Of a DNA stretch of 64,000 nt, positions 33,401 through 45,007 are shown in pieces. The translations under genes were made by a program, and so were the position numbers. The notes beneath the pieces are model-generated. The model saw only the letters and a list, made by a program, of their open reading frames with translations, did no database searches and was not told the DNA's origin. Every line of letters starts with the position of its first letter. Within the stretch, counting starts at the first letter, position 1. Source of the DNA: Selaginella moellendorffii (taxonomy: Eukaryota > Streptophyta > Lycopodiopsida > Selaginellales > Selaginellaceae); NCBI RefSeq assembly GCF_000143415.4, contig NW_003314280.1, positions 1,843,549 to 1,907,548 on the forward strand, given 5' to 3'.

Positions 33401-35866
33401 GGCCTGGTGGAAAGCTCCTTTCTGGACGGCCTGGACCCGCGCGAGTTTTTCATCCATTCTCTTTCTTCGAGGAAAGGAAACGATGGCAGCCAGCAGCGGT
33501 GCGCGTCGTTCTTCAGATTTCTTATGAGCTATATGAAGGACATTCGCGTCGAGTATGACAACACTATCAGGTCCACGCACGGGGGTCATATTTTTCAGTT
33601 TTCTTATGGAGCTACTGCTGAACCAGGAGAACCAGTGGGACTTTTAGCTGGGACTGCGGTCATAGAACCTGTTTACGATCAGGTGATGAGTTCGTCACCA
33701 CAGGCTTCTACGATGCTGAAAACGCTGCAGGTTAGCTTCTTTTGCTTTTTTTCCTTGGTGTATGCGTGACTTTTATTTTCCAAACTTTCCAGAACATACT
33801 GTTCTCAAATTCGTTCAAAGACATCGATAGGTGTGTCACTCTTAAACTTCAGAAGCTTCCGGTTCAGCCGGAGTGGATAGCATTGCAAGTGCAAGATTTT
33901 CTAAAGCCGGTCACTATTGGGATGCTGGCTTCCAAGATTTGGATTGAGTAAGCTAGCTTCTGTGAACTATTGTTCTTACTGTCACGCTTTTTGCAGATAC
34001 AGTCCCTGCAGTGAAGTTGGCGGGCAGAAGAAAAGAGTGCCGTGGATTGGGTGCTTCGAGTTGCGAGCGGTTAATTTCCTCATATCTATTATTCTTTTCC
34101 TTAACAATGTGTTACATTTTCAGGAAGCAATGGAAAGATGCAGTTTGAACATTGACACAATTGTGTGTCACCTTCGCAAGCAACTCCCAACTAGCTTAGA
34201 TGATCCGGATGCTTTTATTCAAGGGCTACATTTCTTTTCGAGGTAAGGATTTTCTTACGAGATATAGTTTACTTATAAGTAAGTTTAGGGATGTTGAAGT
34301 GTTATGCTTCTTCCCAATCACTTCTTCTGTGAGCAACTATGATAGCAAGCAGATACACAAGCACATGATAGGAACAATGTTTCGAAATTTGCTTCAAGTT
34401 GTCGTGAAAGGTAGATTAGTCTTATAACGTCTGCTAAGTTGAGATGGTATTGGTTTCAGGATGTCCACGAGGAATAGAGTTTGTAAATGTAAAATGGGAA
34501 GACGAGCTATGCATCGAAGTTGCTTTCTTGTCAAGAACCCGAGGCGTTCCATGGACTCATGCATTAGAGGCGTGCGGTTCGATTTCACATTTGGTGGACT
34601 GGCAAAAGTCTACCCCACTCAGCATACAAGAAGTGCACGTCGCTTTTGGAATTGAGGCAGCATACCAGTACTTATTGGAGGTAATGAGCTCAAAAGTTTG
34701 GACATAGCATTGATTATTTTGGCTTTGTGCAGAAACTAAAAGAATTTACGAAAGGTTGTGAGCGGATTATAAACATAGAGCATCTGATGCTCATAGCAGA
34801 TGTCGCTTGCCATTCAGGTTCTGTGAATGGTTTTATAGCTGGTGTGCTAAGAAAACCGTGGAAGAATATCGATGCTAATGAAAGCGGATATGAGGCATTT
34901 GTAAAGAATTTGTCCGGCTGTTCACCCTTGGCCTTTGCAATGGGAAAAGTAAGTATTTCTCCTGAAAAGAGTTTTCTTATGTCTTGTTACAAAAACCTTT
35001 CTTGATCTAGTCCCCAGGAGGTGTGTTTGAAGCTGCTGCGATGAATCGAGAGGTGGATTATTTGGCTGGTGCAAATGAATTGGCATTCTGTGGCAAGAGT
35101 CCCAGTCTTGGAACAGGAGCCAACATTGAGCTTTTCTTCAAAGAGGTGACTGGCATTGACAAAATCTCATTATTAACATGCATTTACAGGATAAGGGACC
35201 TGTTTCACGGTTTCCGGACTTCGAATCACTAGTTTTTTCGAGAAGAGTTGTTGACGACACTGTGTCGGCCACGCTCAGCGCAAAGGACAGAGAAATTGTC
35301 TGGGCAAGGATAGATCAACGCTCTCAAAAGCTGCATGACATATTAAGAAAAAGGTGTGTGGTTGTGCTTTGGACTAACGAGACGATGACTAGAATGCATG
35401 TGCTTTTAGTTTGACAGGAACTCCGGTTTCAGCAGCAAATGAAGCTGTAATCTTAGATACTTTGAAGTATCACCCAATGATGGACAGTAAAGTGGGGTGT
35501 GGTGTCAGGCATATAAGAGTAAGTTCTCGAAGTTTCCTTTTTATTTATTGGTTTTCTTGCCAGGTTGATAATCATCACAGCTTTGGCGGTCGATGCTTTC
35601 ATATTGTTCGACTGGATGGAAGTGTAGAGGACTTTTCTTATCACAGGTGCCTGCTAGAAAGAATCAAGGGCAATACGGTCTTGGTTCAAAGGTACAAGAA
35701 GAAGTATATGAAAGGAAAGAATGGACGAGCTTGTTGCGAGGAGGTTGTTCCAGTCGAGATTTTCTCACAAAACAACGACACAGGCCTCAAGTCATTTTTA
35801 CAACCAAAAGTGAATGAGGGTTTTATGGATGTTATTGGCAAGCTCTGTTCTTTAAAAATATCTTGA
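30409..35866 (+). CDS. NRPD1: Largest subunit of RNA polymerase IV (NRPD1-like)
   Basis: Many exons with ~50-60-base introns; the first are 30409-30513 (MASSKRRSSHRDR...LTSEEI), 30655-30787 and 30843-30967. Zinc-binding motifs CTSCGAK and CPGHSGHIEL lie near the N-terminus. RSLKDGDQVFVNRPPTFHKH and the catalytic metal-binding loop SPLFADFDGD follow. The funnel/trigger-loop region reads GLVESSFLDGLDPREFFIHS and then departs from Pol II, losing the usual GREGLIDTAVKTAETGY segment. Such loss is a mark of Pol IV/V. The C-terminus is a DeCL-like domain (VGCGVRHIRV, GRCFHIVRLDGSVEDFSYHR) ending KLCSLKIS. No WG/GW AGO-hook platform precedes it, so Pol IV is favoured over Pol V. The enzyme starts siRNA production for RNA-directed DNA methylation in the nucleus. 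No frameshift was seen in the exons checked. Confidence 0.88.
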
Positions 35867-37649
35867 AGGTAGAACATATCATAAGAAAACGCCTGGGTTT
35901 TTACTGGTAAGTCTAGTTTACATACTTTATGTATGCCCTAGAATACTTCCGACTAGTGTGGAAATTGTGATTTATGCAAGTATTTCCTCTAAATTTCTTG
36001 CATTGTGACACTTCTTTTGAATGTGTGATGCCAAAGCTACTGAAGCTGCCATATGGCATCTGAGTGCCAAACCTGCCAGTCTTGCTAAAAGGTTATTGCA
36101 AACTCCACATGTCTTAACACTGGGGTATAGTTTGTTAACTTTATCTTTTGCACAGCATCATATCAATAGGGAAGCTTAACTAAGCTCTCTTCTCTAAGCC
36201 ATGCAGTGAGTCATGCTTGGTGGCTACTACACCTGCCTGGAGCACATGTTTGGGAGTAACAGATCGTCCACAATGTGCAAGGAAGATGCTGGAGGGAGAT
36301 GGTGCATGTATAATGGCTCTGGGAGATGATTGACAAGATAAAGATGAAGGCATCTTACCTAATGCCATTACTTACAACATGCTCCTTCACCTCCATGAAG
36401 CACTTTTACTGCTCCAATATTCCGTCAATAACAAATGACCCTTTCTCCATCAGAGAAACACTTGAGATCGTCCCTTGGTGGAGATCAGGCTAAACAGAGT
36501 CTCCAAAACGCTTACAAGAAACTCCAGATTTCCAAGTTCTAGATGTAAGGAAGAACATAAGCTTGACCACTCTTTTTCTCAGTTCCTTACCCTAAGTTTA
36601 TGTTACCTTTTACTCACGTTGACCACGTGGTCAAAGTTAAGTTAAGCTTAAGAAAGTATAAAACACAGACGAAAGACAGGACTCCCATGCACCCAGATAT
36701 CTACTAAATATCCCACCTTCCTCCAAGAAATGTAGAAGTGGCTACAATAAGAGAGCCCAGGCAAATCCAAAGCTACCCAACTTGCTTGTTGGTTGGAAAG
36801 GTCAATTGATTAAGTTGAGAGCCCCATTCCTTCTTGTGCTACACAAAAGAAATCCCACACAAAAGGTGATAATGACGTGTGTTTAGAGGGGAGGGGACGA
36901 CTTGGGGCCACCATGTTTCCATTGGCTGGCCATAAGCCAACCTAGAACTGGCAAAATGGGGGCTCCAAAGTGCCAGGCAAGGCAGAATTGTGCCTGATTG
37001 TCCAACCCTCACACAGATAGGAAAGAGACCAAAAACACTCCTTTATTAATTAGATTTGGTCAGGTTGTTGTCATTAGGTTGTGAGCCACTCTCTTTTGCT
37101 TTAGAATTTTCCCTCAAACCCTCCCAATCTTCTTAAGAGAATAGTATGTAACTCCTCAAAAACACTTTTAAATTTAAGATCATTATCCCAAGGTCATTGT
37201 GTTGCCATTAGCTGGCTGTAAGATGCTCACACACAGGCTCCAAGGCCACTATATTGCCATTAACAAGCCCTCTAGAAAACACTTTCCATTCTAAATTTTA
37301 TGAGATCATTATTAAATGCTATTAAACAAGCCCAGCAACTTAGAGCATGTCACATTTAAGTTTCTATAAGCTTTTCCCAACTAGAAACATAAATTATACT
37401 AAATTAATAATAGTATTTTATTTAAATCATATTTGGACAATTGACCATAGAATATTAAATCTAACAGACCTCATTGTTCAATAGTCCACTCAAAATGTTC
37501 TTTAACAAATTATTAAGTTTAAAATTCAACATCAATTATGAAATATACAACTAATAAGGCCAAGAGAAGTTCTCAAGGTTACATAGGAAGGAGGTTTTAT
37601 AGCATTTGCCCTTTATATATAAACTCAAAAAAAATCAAAATTAAAAATC
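35867..37649. other. Intergenic DNA with a possible PPR relic
   Basis: Mostly without coding signal. Around 36170-36420 one plus-strand frame reads EGILPNAITYNMLLHLHEA, which is PPR-like, but frames break immediately on both sides. The last 500 bases are AT-rich and lead into the secreted-protein gene, with TTATATATAAA at about 37612 as a possible TATA box. Confidence 0.4.
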
Positions 37650-38111
37650 ATGAAACTAAAGGCAATTTTATATTATTCTATCATGTTGATATCAATTTTC
37701 ATCCAAGAAGTTAAAGCCTATTCAGCATCAACAATCCAAGACTGCATTGATACCTTTAGTGTAGCAACTGATGCTGGAGATTATTGTAATTGTGCATCAG
37801 TAGTTTGGATTCAATTTGCTCAGAATGGTTTCCAACCTGGAACTTATACTGCTATTGTTGGTACTTTAGGTATCTTTTTAACAATTAACCATTTCCATGA
37901 GGGCACACATGATGACTTTATGAAAGCAATAGAAGATATATGGGAAATATGTTTATCTTACCATGATGTTGGAGGAGTGCTCATTCTTAGGAATGGATCT
38001 TTAATGATAAGGGTGATGCATGCTTGAGATGAGTTAGAAGAACTAAAAACTACTAAAGTAGAAGATACATTAATAAAGAATTTGCCTAATAAATGCAAGT
38101 ATATGTTATGA
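37650..38111 (+). CDS. Small AT-rich secreted protein, C-terminus cut by in-frame TGA
   Basis: Paralogue of the gene at the window start. MKLKAILYYSIMLISIFIQ followed by EVKAYSAS is a clean signal peptide. The mature part begins STIQDCIDTFSVATDAGDYC and keeps GDYCNCAS, GTYTAIVGTLGIFLTI and GGVLILRNGSLMIRV. The frame stops at 38025-38027 after MHA (125 residues). The copy at position 1 has CGA (Arg) at that point, here TGA, and the frame downstream (38028-38111) still encodes a matching tail with NLPNKCKYML. So a single C-to-T change, typical of CpG decay, removes ~28 residues including the last Cys. Either a shortened protein or an early pseudogene. Family and function unknown. Confidence 0.6.
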
Positions 38112-38987
38112 ATATAAATATATATATAAATAAATAATTCTTCTATAAAATTTATGTGCATTTAAAATAATCCATCATTATAAATTTTAGATTTTTCTTT
38201 ATAATCTTTATATTGATCTTAAATACAATTATGGTAAGAAATCATTCATATAAAAAGAATATAGAAAAGTTTTTCAAAAATATAGAATTAATTTCATAAA
38301 ATTTATTTTAAGAAAATTCAGTAAATTTATATTAATATTTATTTGTATTATATATATATGATAATATTAGTATAAATATCTTATGTTCCTGGTATTTATA
38401 GCACATAAAAGATATATTTTATTTTATTTGTTATTTATATTAAATATATTTATATAATTATTTTTATACATAAAAGAAACTATATAATCAAGTTACAATA
38501 AATTAAAAATTATTATCAGCTTATCCTATCTAAGTTATTTTTGTATAGGTCAAATGTGAAAGACAAAAGAACTACTTCAATTTATATTTTTTGTGCTTAA
38601 TTATTAAACCAGACTCACCTTGATCCTAATAAGTATATTTTCAAAACAGGAAACATCAAATAAATCAAAGATAAAAATTCCTTTTATTTTTTAAACCTCT
38701 ATAATTTTCCAAAGTATAAATTATACCTTTTGTGTACTATCACAAGATTTCGAAAATAAGATTATTAATAAAAATAAAATGAAATATCATGAATTAAACT
38801 ACTTAAAAGGGGGAAATTATAATTTTGTTTATAGTAGAAAAAACTTGGTACAATTTAAATGCGAGTTAATAGATAAATTAAGATAATTAAATATGGGAGC
38901 GCCCCTGTTACGCATGAAATTCTCATTCATAGCTAGAAATGTAGGAGAGATCCAGTCTGCTGACTGAAAGAAAAGAAAGCCGTGTGA
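38112..38987. other. AT-rich intergenic DNA
   Basis: Strongly A/T with no frame longer than random expectation and no repeat match that I could place elsewhere in the window. The last ~90 bases rise in GC toward the PPR gene and likely hold its 5' leader. Confidence 0.5.
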
Positions 38988-40645
38988 ATGATCCGGCGAA
39001 GGCTAGCAGCGAGAGCTCGCACGGCGCCACACGATGACAGCGATTTGATGCGCCTGGATCACCCGGGCCTCGTTTCTTTCCTGCAGTCCTGCGGTGCCAA
39101 ACGAGACTTGGAAGAGGGAAGGCGAGCTCACGCGTTCTTGGAGAGGAGCAATCGCGAGCCCAAGTTCATGAATCTCCTCGTCAAAATGTATGGTCGGTGT
39201 GGTAGAGTCGAGGAAGCCAGGTGCGTCTTTGCCAAGATCCCGGCGCCAAATCTTTACTCGTGGACCATGATTGTCACAGCATATGCCCAAAATGGGCATC
39301 CACACGAGGCGCTAGGGCTCTTGAGGAGAATGGATCTAAATGGGACGCCGCCGGACAAGGTCGTGCTCAGCATCGCGGTCACTGCCTGCGCCAGCATTTG
39401 CGCGCTCTCCCTCGGCAAGCAGATCCACCATCGCGTGGCGACCCTGGGCGTGATCGACGATTTCTTGCGCTCTTCCCTCATCAATCTCTATGGCACCTGT
39501 GGCGAGATCTCTCTGGCCAAGAGTGTGTTTGATTCCATGGCGGCAGGGGCCACAAATCTCGTGTGCTGGGCCACGATGATCAAGGCATTCGTTCGCTGCG
39601 GGCCATTCCTGGCAGGGATCGAGCTCTTCTGGGAGTGGTTTCCAGAGGGGTAAAATCCGACGCGGTGACACTCGTGAGCGCGGTGGATTGCTGCGCGGGA
39701 TTGGGCGATCTGCAGCAATCCCAGGCATTCCACGCGCGCGTCCTCGCGGTGGCGGGGATGGAATCCAACGAGTTCCTGGGCAGCGCGCTGCTGACTATGT
39801 TCGTCCGGTGCAAGGCCCTGGATAGAGCGCGCGCTACCTTCGAGGCCATGGAGGCCAAGAGCGTGGTGCCATGGACGGCCATGATCGCCGCCTACGCGCA
39901 GATCGCACGGCCCAGGGAGGCCTTCCGGTTGTTCCAGAGGATGGCCATGGAGGGCGTTCGTCCCAACGCGGTGACATTCCTTGGGATCCTCGAGGGATTC
40001 GCGACGCGCGCATCGTTCCACCACGGGCGATTGATCCACGCCTGCTTCGACGATGGCAGCGCGCCCATGGCCTTGGAATTCGCTCCACCATCCAGGATCA
40101 AGGTGAGCAACGCGATCCTCGACATGTACGCGCGATGCGGCAGCGTGGACGACGCCAGGGCCGTGTTTGATCGCATGGCATCCAGGACGAACATCTCGTG
40201 GACGTCGATGGTGGCGGCGTATGCCCAGAACGGGCATCCCAGCTTGGCGTTGGAGATCTCCCGGGAGATGGACCAGGTGGGTATGAGCAAGAACGCCATC
40301 ACCTTCATCACAATTCTCTCGGCGTGCAACCACGGGGGATTGCTGGAGGAGGGGATTCGCTTCCTTGCGGGCATGAGGCGCGATCACGGCGTGTTGCCCA
40401 GCAACGCTCACTACAGCTGCGTGATCGATCTGCTGGGCAAGGCTGGGAGACTGGAAGAGGCCGAGAGCATGATCACTGGGCTGGTTGAGAGGCCAGATGC
40501 TGGTTTGTGGAGGTCACTCCTTGGGAGTTGCAGGATTCATGGAGACGAAGAGAGAGCCGGACGAGCTGGGGAGGAGCTCAAGAAGCTGGAGCCATCCGAT
40601 GCTGCCCCATACGTTGTGAAAAAACTGTTTCTTCTTGAGACATAG
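38988..40645 (+). pseudogene. PLS/E-class PPR gene with a single-base frameshift
   Basis: Frame one (from MIRRRLAARARTAPH at 38988) encodes FLNLLVKMYGRCGRVEEARC-like PPR units and stops at 39653 after GIELFWEWFPEG. Frame two continues the protein without loss: GVVSRGVKSDAVTLVSAVDC, then ILDMYARCGSVDDARAVFDR, ISWTSMVAAYAQNGHPSLA and the E motif (PDAGLWRSLLGSCRIHGDEE), ending LET at 40645. One missing base near 39632 explains the shift (expected E-M-V-S-R). No DYW domain. Either a sequencing or assembly error in an intact gene or a young pseudogene. Except for this base the gene looks under constraint. Its 3' part is duplicated at 46661. Confidence 0.8.
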
Positions 40646-41207
40646 TAACCCAATTTCTTTTTCATTTCCAGTTACCGAGTTTAAGAGATGCGAGGAGCCC
40701 GCCCTTCAAATGCGTCTCATTCAGCAGTGTCACATCCAGAATAAACCTTTTGAGAGCTCAGCTTCTTGTTTCCACATCATTGAATATTTCAGGGGATCCC
40801 AAACGCAGTAAAGGAGGAACATAGGGATACTTAGGGATACTGTGTTTTAACGTTTTTACTTCAAAGTGGAAAGTTTGACCAACCAAGACTTTTGTTATTA
40901 TGATGTGTTAATTTAGTTCGGTTCCATTAGCTATTTATGAAAACTTCCAGCATTTAAATTCATAATCTAGCAATATTTCATATTTAATAAATTTTCATGA
41001 TTGTCCCAAAGATTAATTTATAAGACTAAAAACTGGATAAAAAAGCCCTTCAATTGTACACATTTGCTGGGATGTCTATTTTAGACATATATCACCACCA
41101 TCAATGTCTAAGACATCTTTGTCTTGGATGGCATGCAATTTGGCCTTGGTGTTGTCTATGCTACTGCATTGCATGTACATGTTGAGGATCACATTGTTCA
41201 CATTGAT
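40075..41207 (+). repeat. Segmental duplication, source copy (partner 46661-47826)
   Basis: From GGAATTCGCTCCACC inside the PPR gene to CACATTGTTCACATTGAT, this 1.1-kb stretch is nearly identical to 46661-47826 in the same orientation, including the 3' flank. Differences are a few substitutions and an extra ~35 bases in the partner. About 41040-41207 in both copies is an antisense, decayed PPR fragment. Confidence 0.9.
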
Positions 41208-41336
41208 TGTCAACTACTCCACATTCCTTTCCTAATGTTTCTTTATTTATTTTTTCTTTTTTCACAATTGATTTTTCTTAATTTTTCTCATTTTCTTTTT
41301 CTTGCTTTGACATTTCAAACTTTTTTTTTTCTTTAG

Positions 41337-42270
41337 AGGAGGGGGTTAAGGGGACAAATGGGAGTTTAGCTATGATGATGGAGTAAAGATGAGCAAATAT
41401 AGTATTGGAATGAGGATAAATGACATGGATTATAAAGTGATGATGAGCATAACAAGTCTAAATGGAACATTTAACTTCGACATAATGAAGTTAAATGGAT
41501 GCAATAGTGAAGTAAAGCTAAATATAGATGGCAAAGTAAGGATAAGCATAAGGAATTTGAATAAAGTTAGTGCTTCAAAACTTTTTATCTTTTGAGAAGG
41601 GGATAAAAAGGAGTGAAAAAAAAATGGAGTGAGTTCAATTTCTTATATGCAATGTTAGATAAAGACAAAGAGGCAAGCTCTACTTATGGTCATGAGTCTA
41701 AGTTAACAACGATTTCAAAGAATTATCGGCAGACAAATTTAAACATAGGATGTATGATTTCATGGACTACATTAATTCTCAAAGTTCCTTATTTTGGTTC
41801 AAAATTATGATTTCGAGGTTGGTTTAAGCATTTAGCAACTACACATATAGTTACAATCGGTTTATCAGAATTTTACAGTCAATTATGCCATAGTATTGGG
41901 TTTTGTTTCAGTCATGGTTTTTATCAATTTTATTGATGGTTTTGTGGGAACTTTGGATTCTTATAGTAGTTTATAATTGCCAAGCAAAAGCTCTAGATGT
42001 TCCATTTGACTTATTGCCATCATCTTTTTCATCTTTCGGAAAGAAAGATGGTGTAAAGTTTGTATATATATGTATGTATATGTATGTGTATGTATATATA
42101 TGTATATATGTATATGTATGTATATATGTATATATGTATATATATGTGTATATATATATATTACCTTGGCTAAATAATACATTAATTATAGTACTATAGC
42201 ATATGGACTATCTATTTGAGATTGAATTTGGTCCATTCATTCTTGTATACAAGTAGGGTTAAAACCATAA
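41337..42270 (+). repeat. Dispersed AT-rich repeat, copy 2, with (TATG)n microsatellite
   Basis: Inverted partner of 23195-24172. It shows the same degenerate Met/Asn-rich frame (YSIGMRINDMDYKV, SEVKLNIDGKV) and then GATGTTCCATTTGACTTA. A TATG/TATA microsatellite at about 42060-42160 follows, and a tail with GGTTAAAACC. The decayed frame appears in both copies with stops, so it once may have encoded a protein, but I recognise no family. Confidence 0.65.
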
Positions 42271-42302
42271 AATATACCTATTTCTATATCTTGAGCATTC
42301 AC

Positions 42303-44973
42303 ATATCTTAATAAATAAAAAATTAGTGTTGCTAAAAGAAAAATCATACTTTATACACTAAAGATGTTTAGAATTTATAGATTTGAAATGATCTCTAATT
42401 ATATTTATATGTTTTTATTTCTTTTATAATATATTAATAATAAAATATAATATTGAATTTATTTATGATGTTTATTCTATTATATGTACAAATGTCACAG
42501 ATTAATAGAAACACTATTTCTAATTATTTATTAAAATATAAAACTAGCTTTATACATTTGTAGTTTTTCTTCTCAATATTGAGTATGAATTTATTTATGT
42601 TTCTAATTTTTTTATGCATTAAAACTAACAAAATTTTAAGCACTTATCAGTATTATGGCCAAAATGCTATGGAAATTGAAAGTGTTGATTTAGTTTTATA
42701 TGCAATGCAGTTAATGATTAATAATATATCTTATGAACCCTTACCTAAAGGTCAAGGTATGCGATTTGAATATCATATACAAGATAATACTCATGGTTCA
42801 CTATCTATTGCAAATCAATTATGGGTTTATGATAGTAAAGGAAAACAATATGATACATGTGCTGCAAACCCAAGTAATTATGAACAAGACCATGGAAAAA
42901 ATGTTCAAAATCGATTAAATTTTATATTAAATTTATATCGTTATGATATAAAAAGATTACGTGCAAATTATTTTCGAGCTGTTGTTGGTTATTATTGTGT
43001 TGAATATCTTGTAAAGAACTTTCGACAAGATTTACTCTTTCAAGATGTCTATAAAATAAATAATTTAATTGATTGTGATATAAAAATAACCACATTAATT
43101 AGTAATATGCCAGCTAACTCTCTTAAACCATCCCAATTTTTAACATCACCAAATAAAAAAGCTTTATTATACTTACATTTAAATTGTATTTTATCATTAT
43201 ATATACATAATGATTTAAAATGGTACAAAGGATTTCAGGGTTATCAAAATTGTTTATTTATTATAGAAGAAGATGGGCATATAGTATTATATTCTGAAAA
43301 TAAAAATATAATTTGGTCCCCAAAAATTAATTTTGATAGATCACATAATTATTTTATAAGATTTATTTCACTTCAGGATGATTGTAATTTAGTTCTTTAT
43401 GAATCTCACCAGAAATTTTTTTCAAAAAATCCAATAGTTGAACCAAAATGGGCTTCACAAACATATTGCTAATATACACTACTTTATATTATTACACATA
43501 TATATTAAATTAATAAATTTACAATAATGTCTATTATGTTCTAACTATATATACTGAATTCATGCCATAACTCAGGTTGTGGCATGCTAGCTACCACCTC
43601 TTGGCATGAAGGAATGATATGCTAGGCCATGGGCTATGCAAATGTGTTGGTAAACTAGGCTATTACTTTAATAATTGAATAATAATAATAATAAATCACT
43701 TAGTTTTGTCCATTAAAGTGTTGATCTAATTTTTGTGGGGACTCGGATCGTGGAACCTTGTTAATCCCCAGGTAGGCTGTTTCGACCAAAAGCCAGCTGA
43801 TCAGCTGATCAACCTGGCTATGATCGTCTAGCTGCAGTGGATCTTGCAGTTCTGTAGAAGAACCTGGCTTAAGAAGCTACTCTGCCAGCTTTCTCATCTC
43901 ATGCTGAAGCAATCAAGAATTAGTCCATCAACTCTGCTACCACCATCTCCACTTTCCACACTGAACTGTAAGGGACGAGCAACCAAAACCATTATGCCAC
44001 ACTAGTGAGAGAACATGATCATCGTCCCATCTGGATGTCTGTCTGCAAACGATGTATCCCAGGTAAGCGGGGTTGTCGGGCATATAAAGTCCAGCGGATC
44101 GAACTGCGCTCTCTTTTTTACACTGCCAGTGCCCAAGTCCAATCTTTGTGGCATAGTTAGCTCGTACTTGATCTACAGCGATAACCCTAATAGTAAAGAT
44201 TGATTAGTTCGTGCGTGTAGCAGACTTGTTCTTCACTTGTTTTTGTTTGCGTCATCAAGTTGAACTTGTTATAATCTCGTTTCCTCTCTCTTTCTCTCCC
44301 CTCACAGGATCTTAAGATCGATCAAATTTCTCTCCTAGGTATCCCTTTTCTCTTTTGTTGTATATCTTTGATCGTTTTGCTCACATTCCTAAAATCTGCT
44401 ATAGAGTGATGTGTCTTTGAAAATTGCCCCCGAGAACACATGACGCGAGCGCCGTCCCCTAGGCATTGTTCCTCCACAATTCATTGCGATCGGGAAGAGA
44501 AGGAACAGAAAGAGATGGATCATCGACCGGTGCTCGCGCGCGTGTTGATGGTGGCGATGGTGACCATCGCAGCGGCGCCGCCTCTGATCCGCAGGATCGG
44601 CTCTCGAGCGATTTCTACTCCGCCAGCTGCCCCAACGTGGAATCCATCGTCACCACCACCATGAACAGGCTCTCGTCGGAAAACAACGTCGTCCCCATCG
44701 GGATGCTCCGATTGCTTCGTGGAGGTGACTCCCGATCGATCAATACAAATTCGAACTTTTCTTTGATCGAGCTCTTCTCTTTTGCGCAGGGATGCGACGC
44801 CTCGATCCTTCTCACAGGCCCGTCAACGGAGAGAGCTGCGATGGACAACCTGGATTTCCCCCAGAATCCTTCGACGCCATGGACGAGCTCAAGAAAACAA
44901 TGGAGGAATCGTGCCCGAGAGTCGTCTCGTGTGCCGACATCCTCGAGATGGGCACCCGCGACGCGGTCACCAA
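42303..44973 (+). repeat. Segmental duplication of lectin-peroxidase block (partner 53728-56417)
   Basis: The shared block starts at TTAGTGTTGCTAAAAGAAAA upstream of the lectin-like gene. It runs through the lectin gene, its 3' flank (GGCATGCTAG, GTCCCCAGGTAGGCTG-like text), the peroxidase leader and peroxidase exons 1-2. Homology ends at GCGACGCGGTCACC, where this copy passes into CHY1 sequence. Small indels are scattered through the non-coding part. Confidence 0.9.
42579..43472 (+). CDS. Secreted lectin-like protein (bulb-lectin-like C-terminus), copy 1
   Basis: An intronless, very AT-rich gene of 297 residues. MSMNLFMFLIFLCIKTN is a signal peptide. Residues ~22-200 form a region I cannot assign, with conserved QLWVYDSKGKQYDTC, YEQDHGKNVQNRLNFILNLY and YYCVEYLVKNFRQDLLFQD. 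The last ~90 residues contain two repeats like bulb-type mannose-binding lectins: CLFIIEEDGHIVLYSENKN with IIWS, and ISLQDDCNLVLYESHQK with KWAS. The canonical Q-x-D-x-N-x-V-x-Y residues are mostly kept in the second (QDDCNLVLY) and partly in the first (EEDGHIVLY), so sugar binding is plausible but altered. The second copy at 54003 differs at about 15 residues. A defence lectin role is inference. Confidence 0.65.
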   Translation: MSMNLFMFLIFLCIKTNKILSTYQYYGQNAMEIESVDLVLYAMQLMINNISYEPLPKGQGMRFEYHIQDNTHGSLSIANQLWVYDSKGKQYDTCAANPSNYEQDHGKNVQNRLNFILNLYRYDIKRLRANYFRAVVGYYCVEYLVKNFRQDLLFQDVYKINNLIDCDIKITTLISNMPANSLKPSQFLTSPNKKALLYLHLNCILSLYIHNDLKWYKGFQGYQNCLFIIEEDGHIVLYSENKNIIWSPKINFDRSHNYFIRFISLQDDCNLVLYESHQKFFSKNPIVEPKWASQTYC

Positions 44974-44985
44974 TGTCTCCCAATT
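44515..44985 (+). pseudogene. Truncated class III peroxidase copy
   Basis: Starts MDHRPVLARVLMVAMVTIAA like the intact gene at 55942. It has a 4-base deletion after PPLI that shifts the frame, and a ~14-base deletion that removes the distal-His segment LFAHD (the intact copy reads GMLRLFAHDCF). Exon 2 homology (GCDASILLTG, ELKKTMEESCPRVVSCADIL) ends at GCGACGCGGTCACC and sequence from an unrelated gene follows. Non-functional. Confidence 0.9.
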
Positions 44986-45007
44986 TCCACGATTTGCACG
45001 ATTGTAG

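Noticed and set aside
39488-40411. Minus-strand 307-residue frame opposite the second PPR gene
   Set aside because: Antisense shadow. It is duplicated at 46596-46997 only because the PPR gene segment is duplicated.
42050-42165. A possible CRISPR-like or satellite array
   Set aside because: It is a simple TATG/TATA microsatellite with no unique spacers; CRISPR arrays are not expected in plant nuclear DNA.
43790-43815. Palindromic GCTGATCAGCTGATCA as an operator or recombination site
   Set aside because: Short and present in both copies of the segmental duplication simply by descent. Nothing links it to a function.
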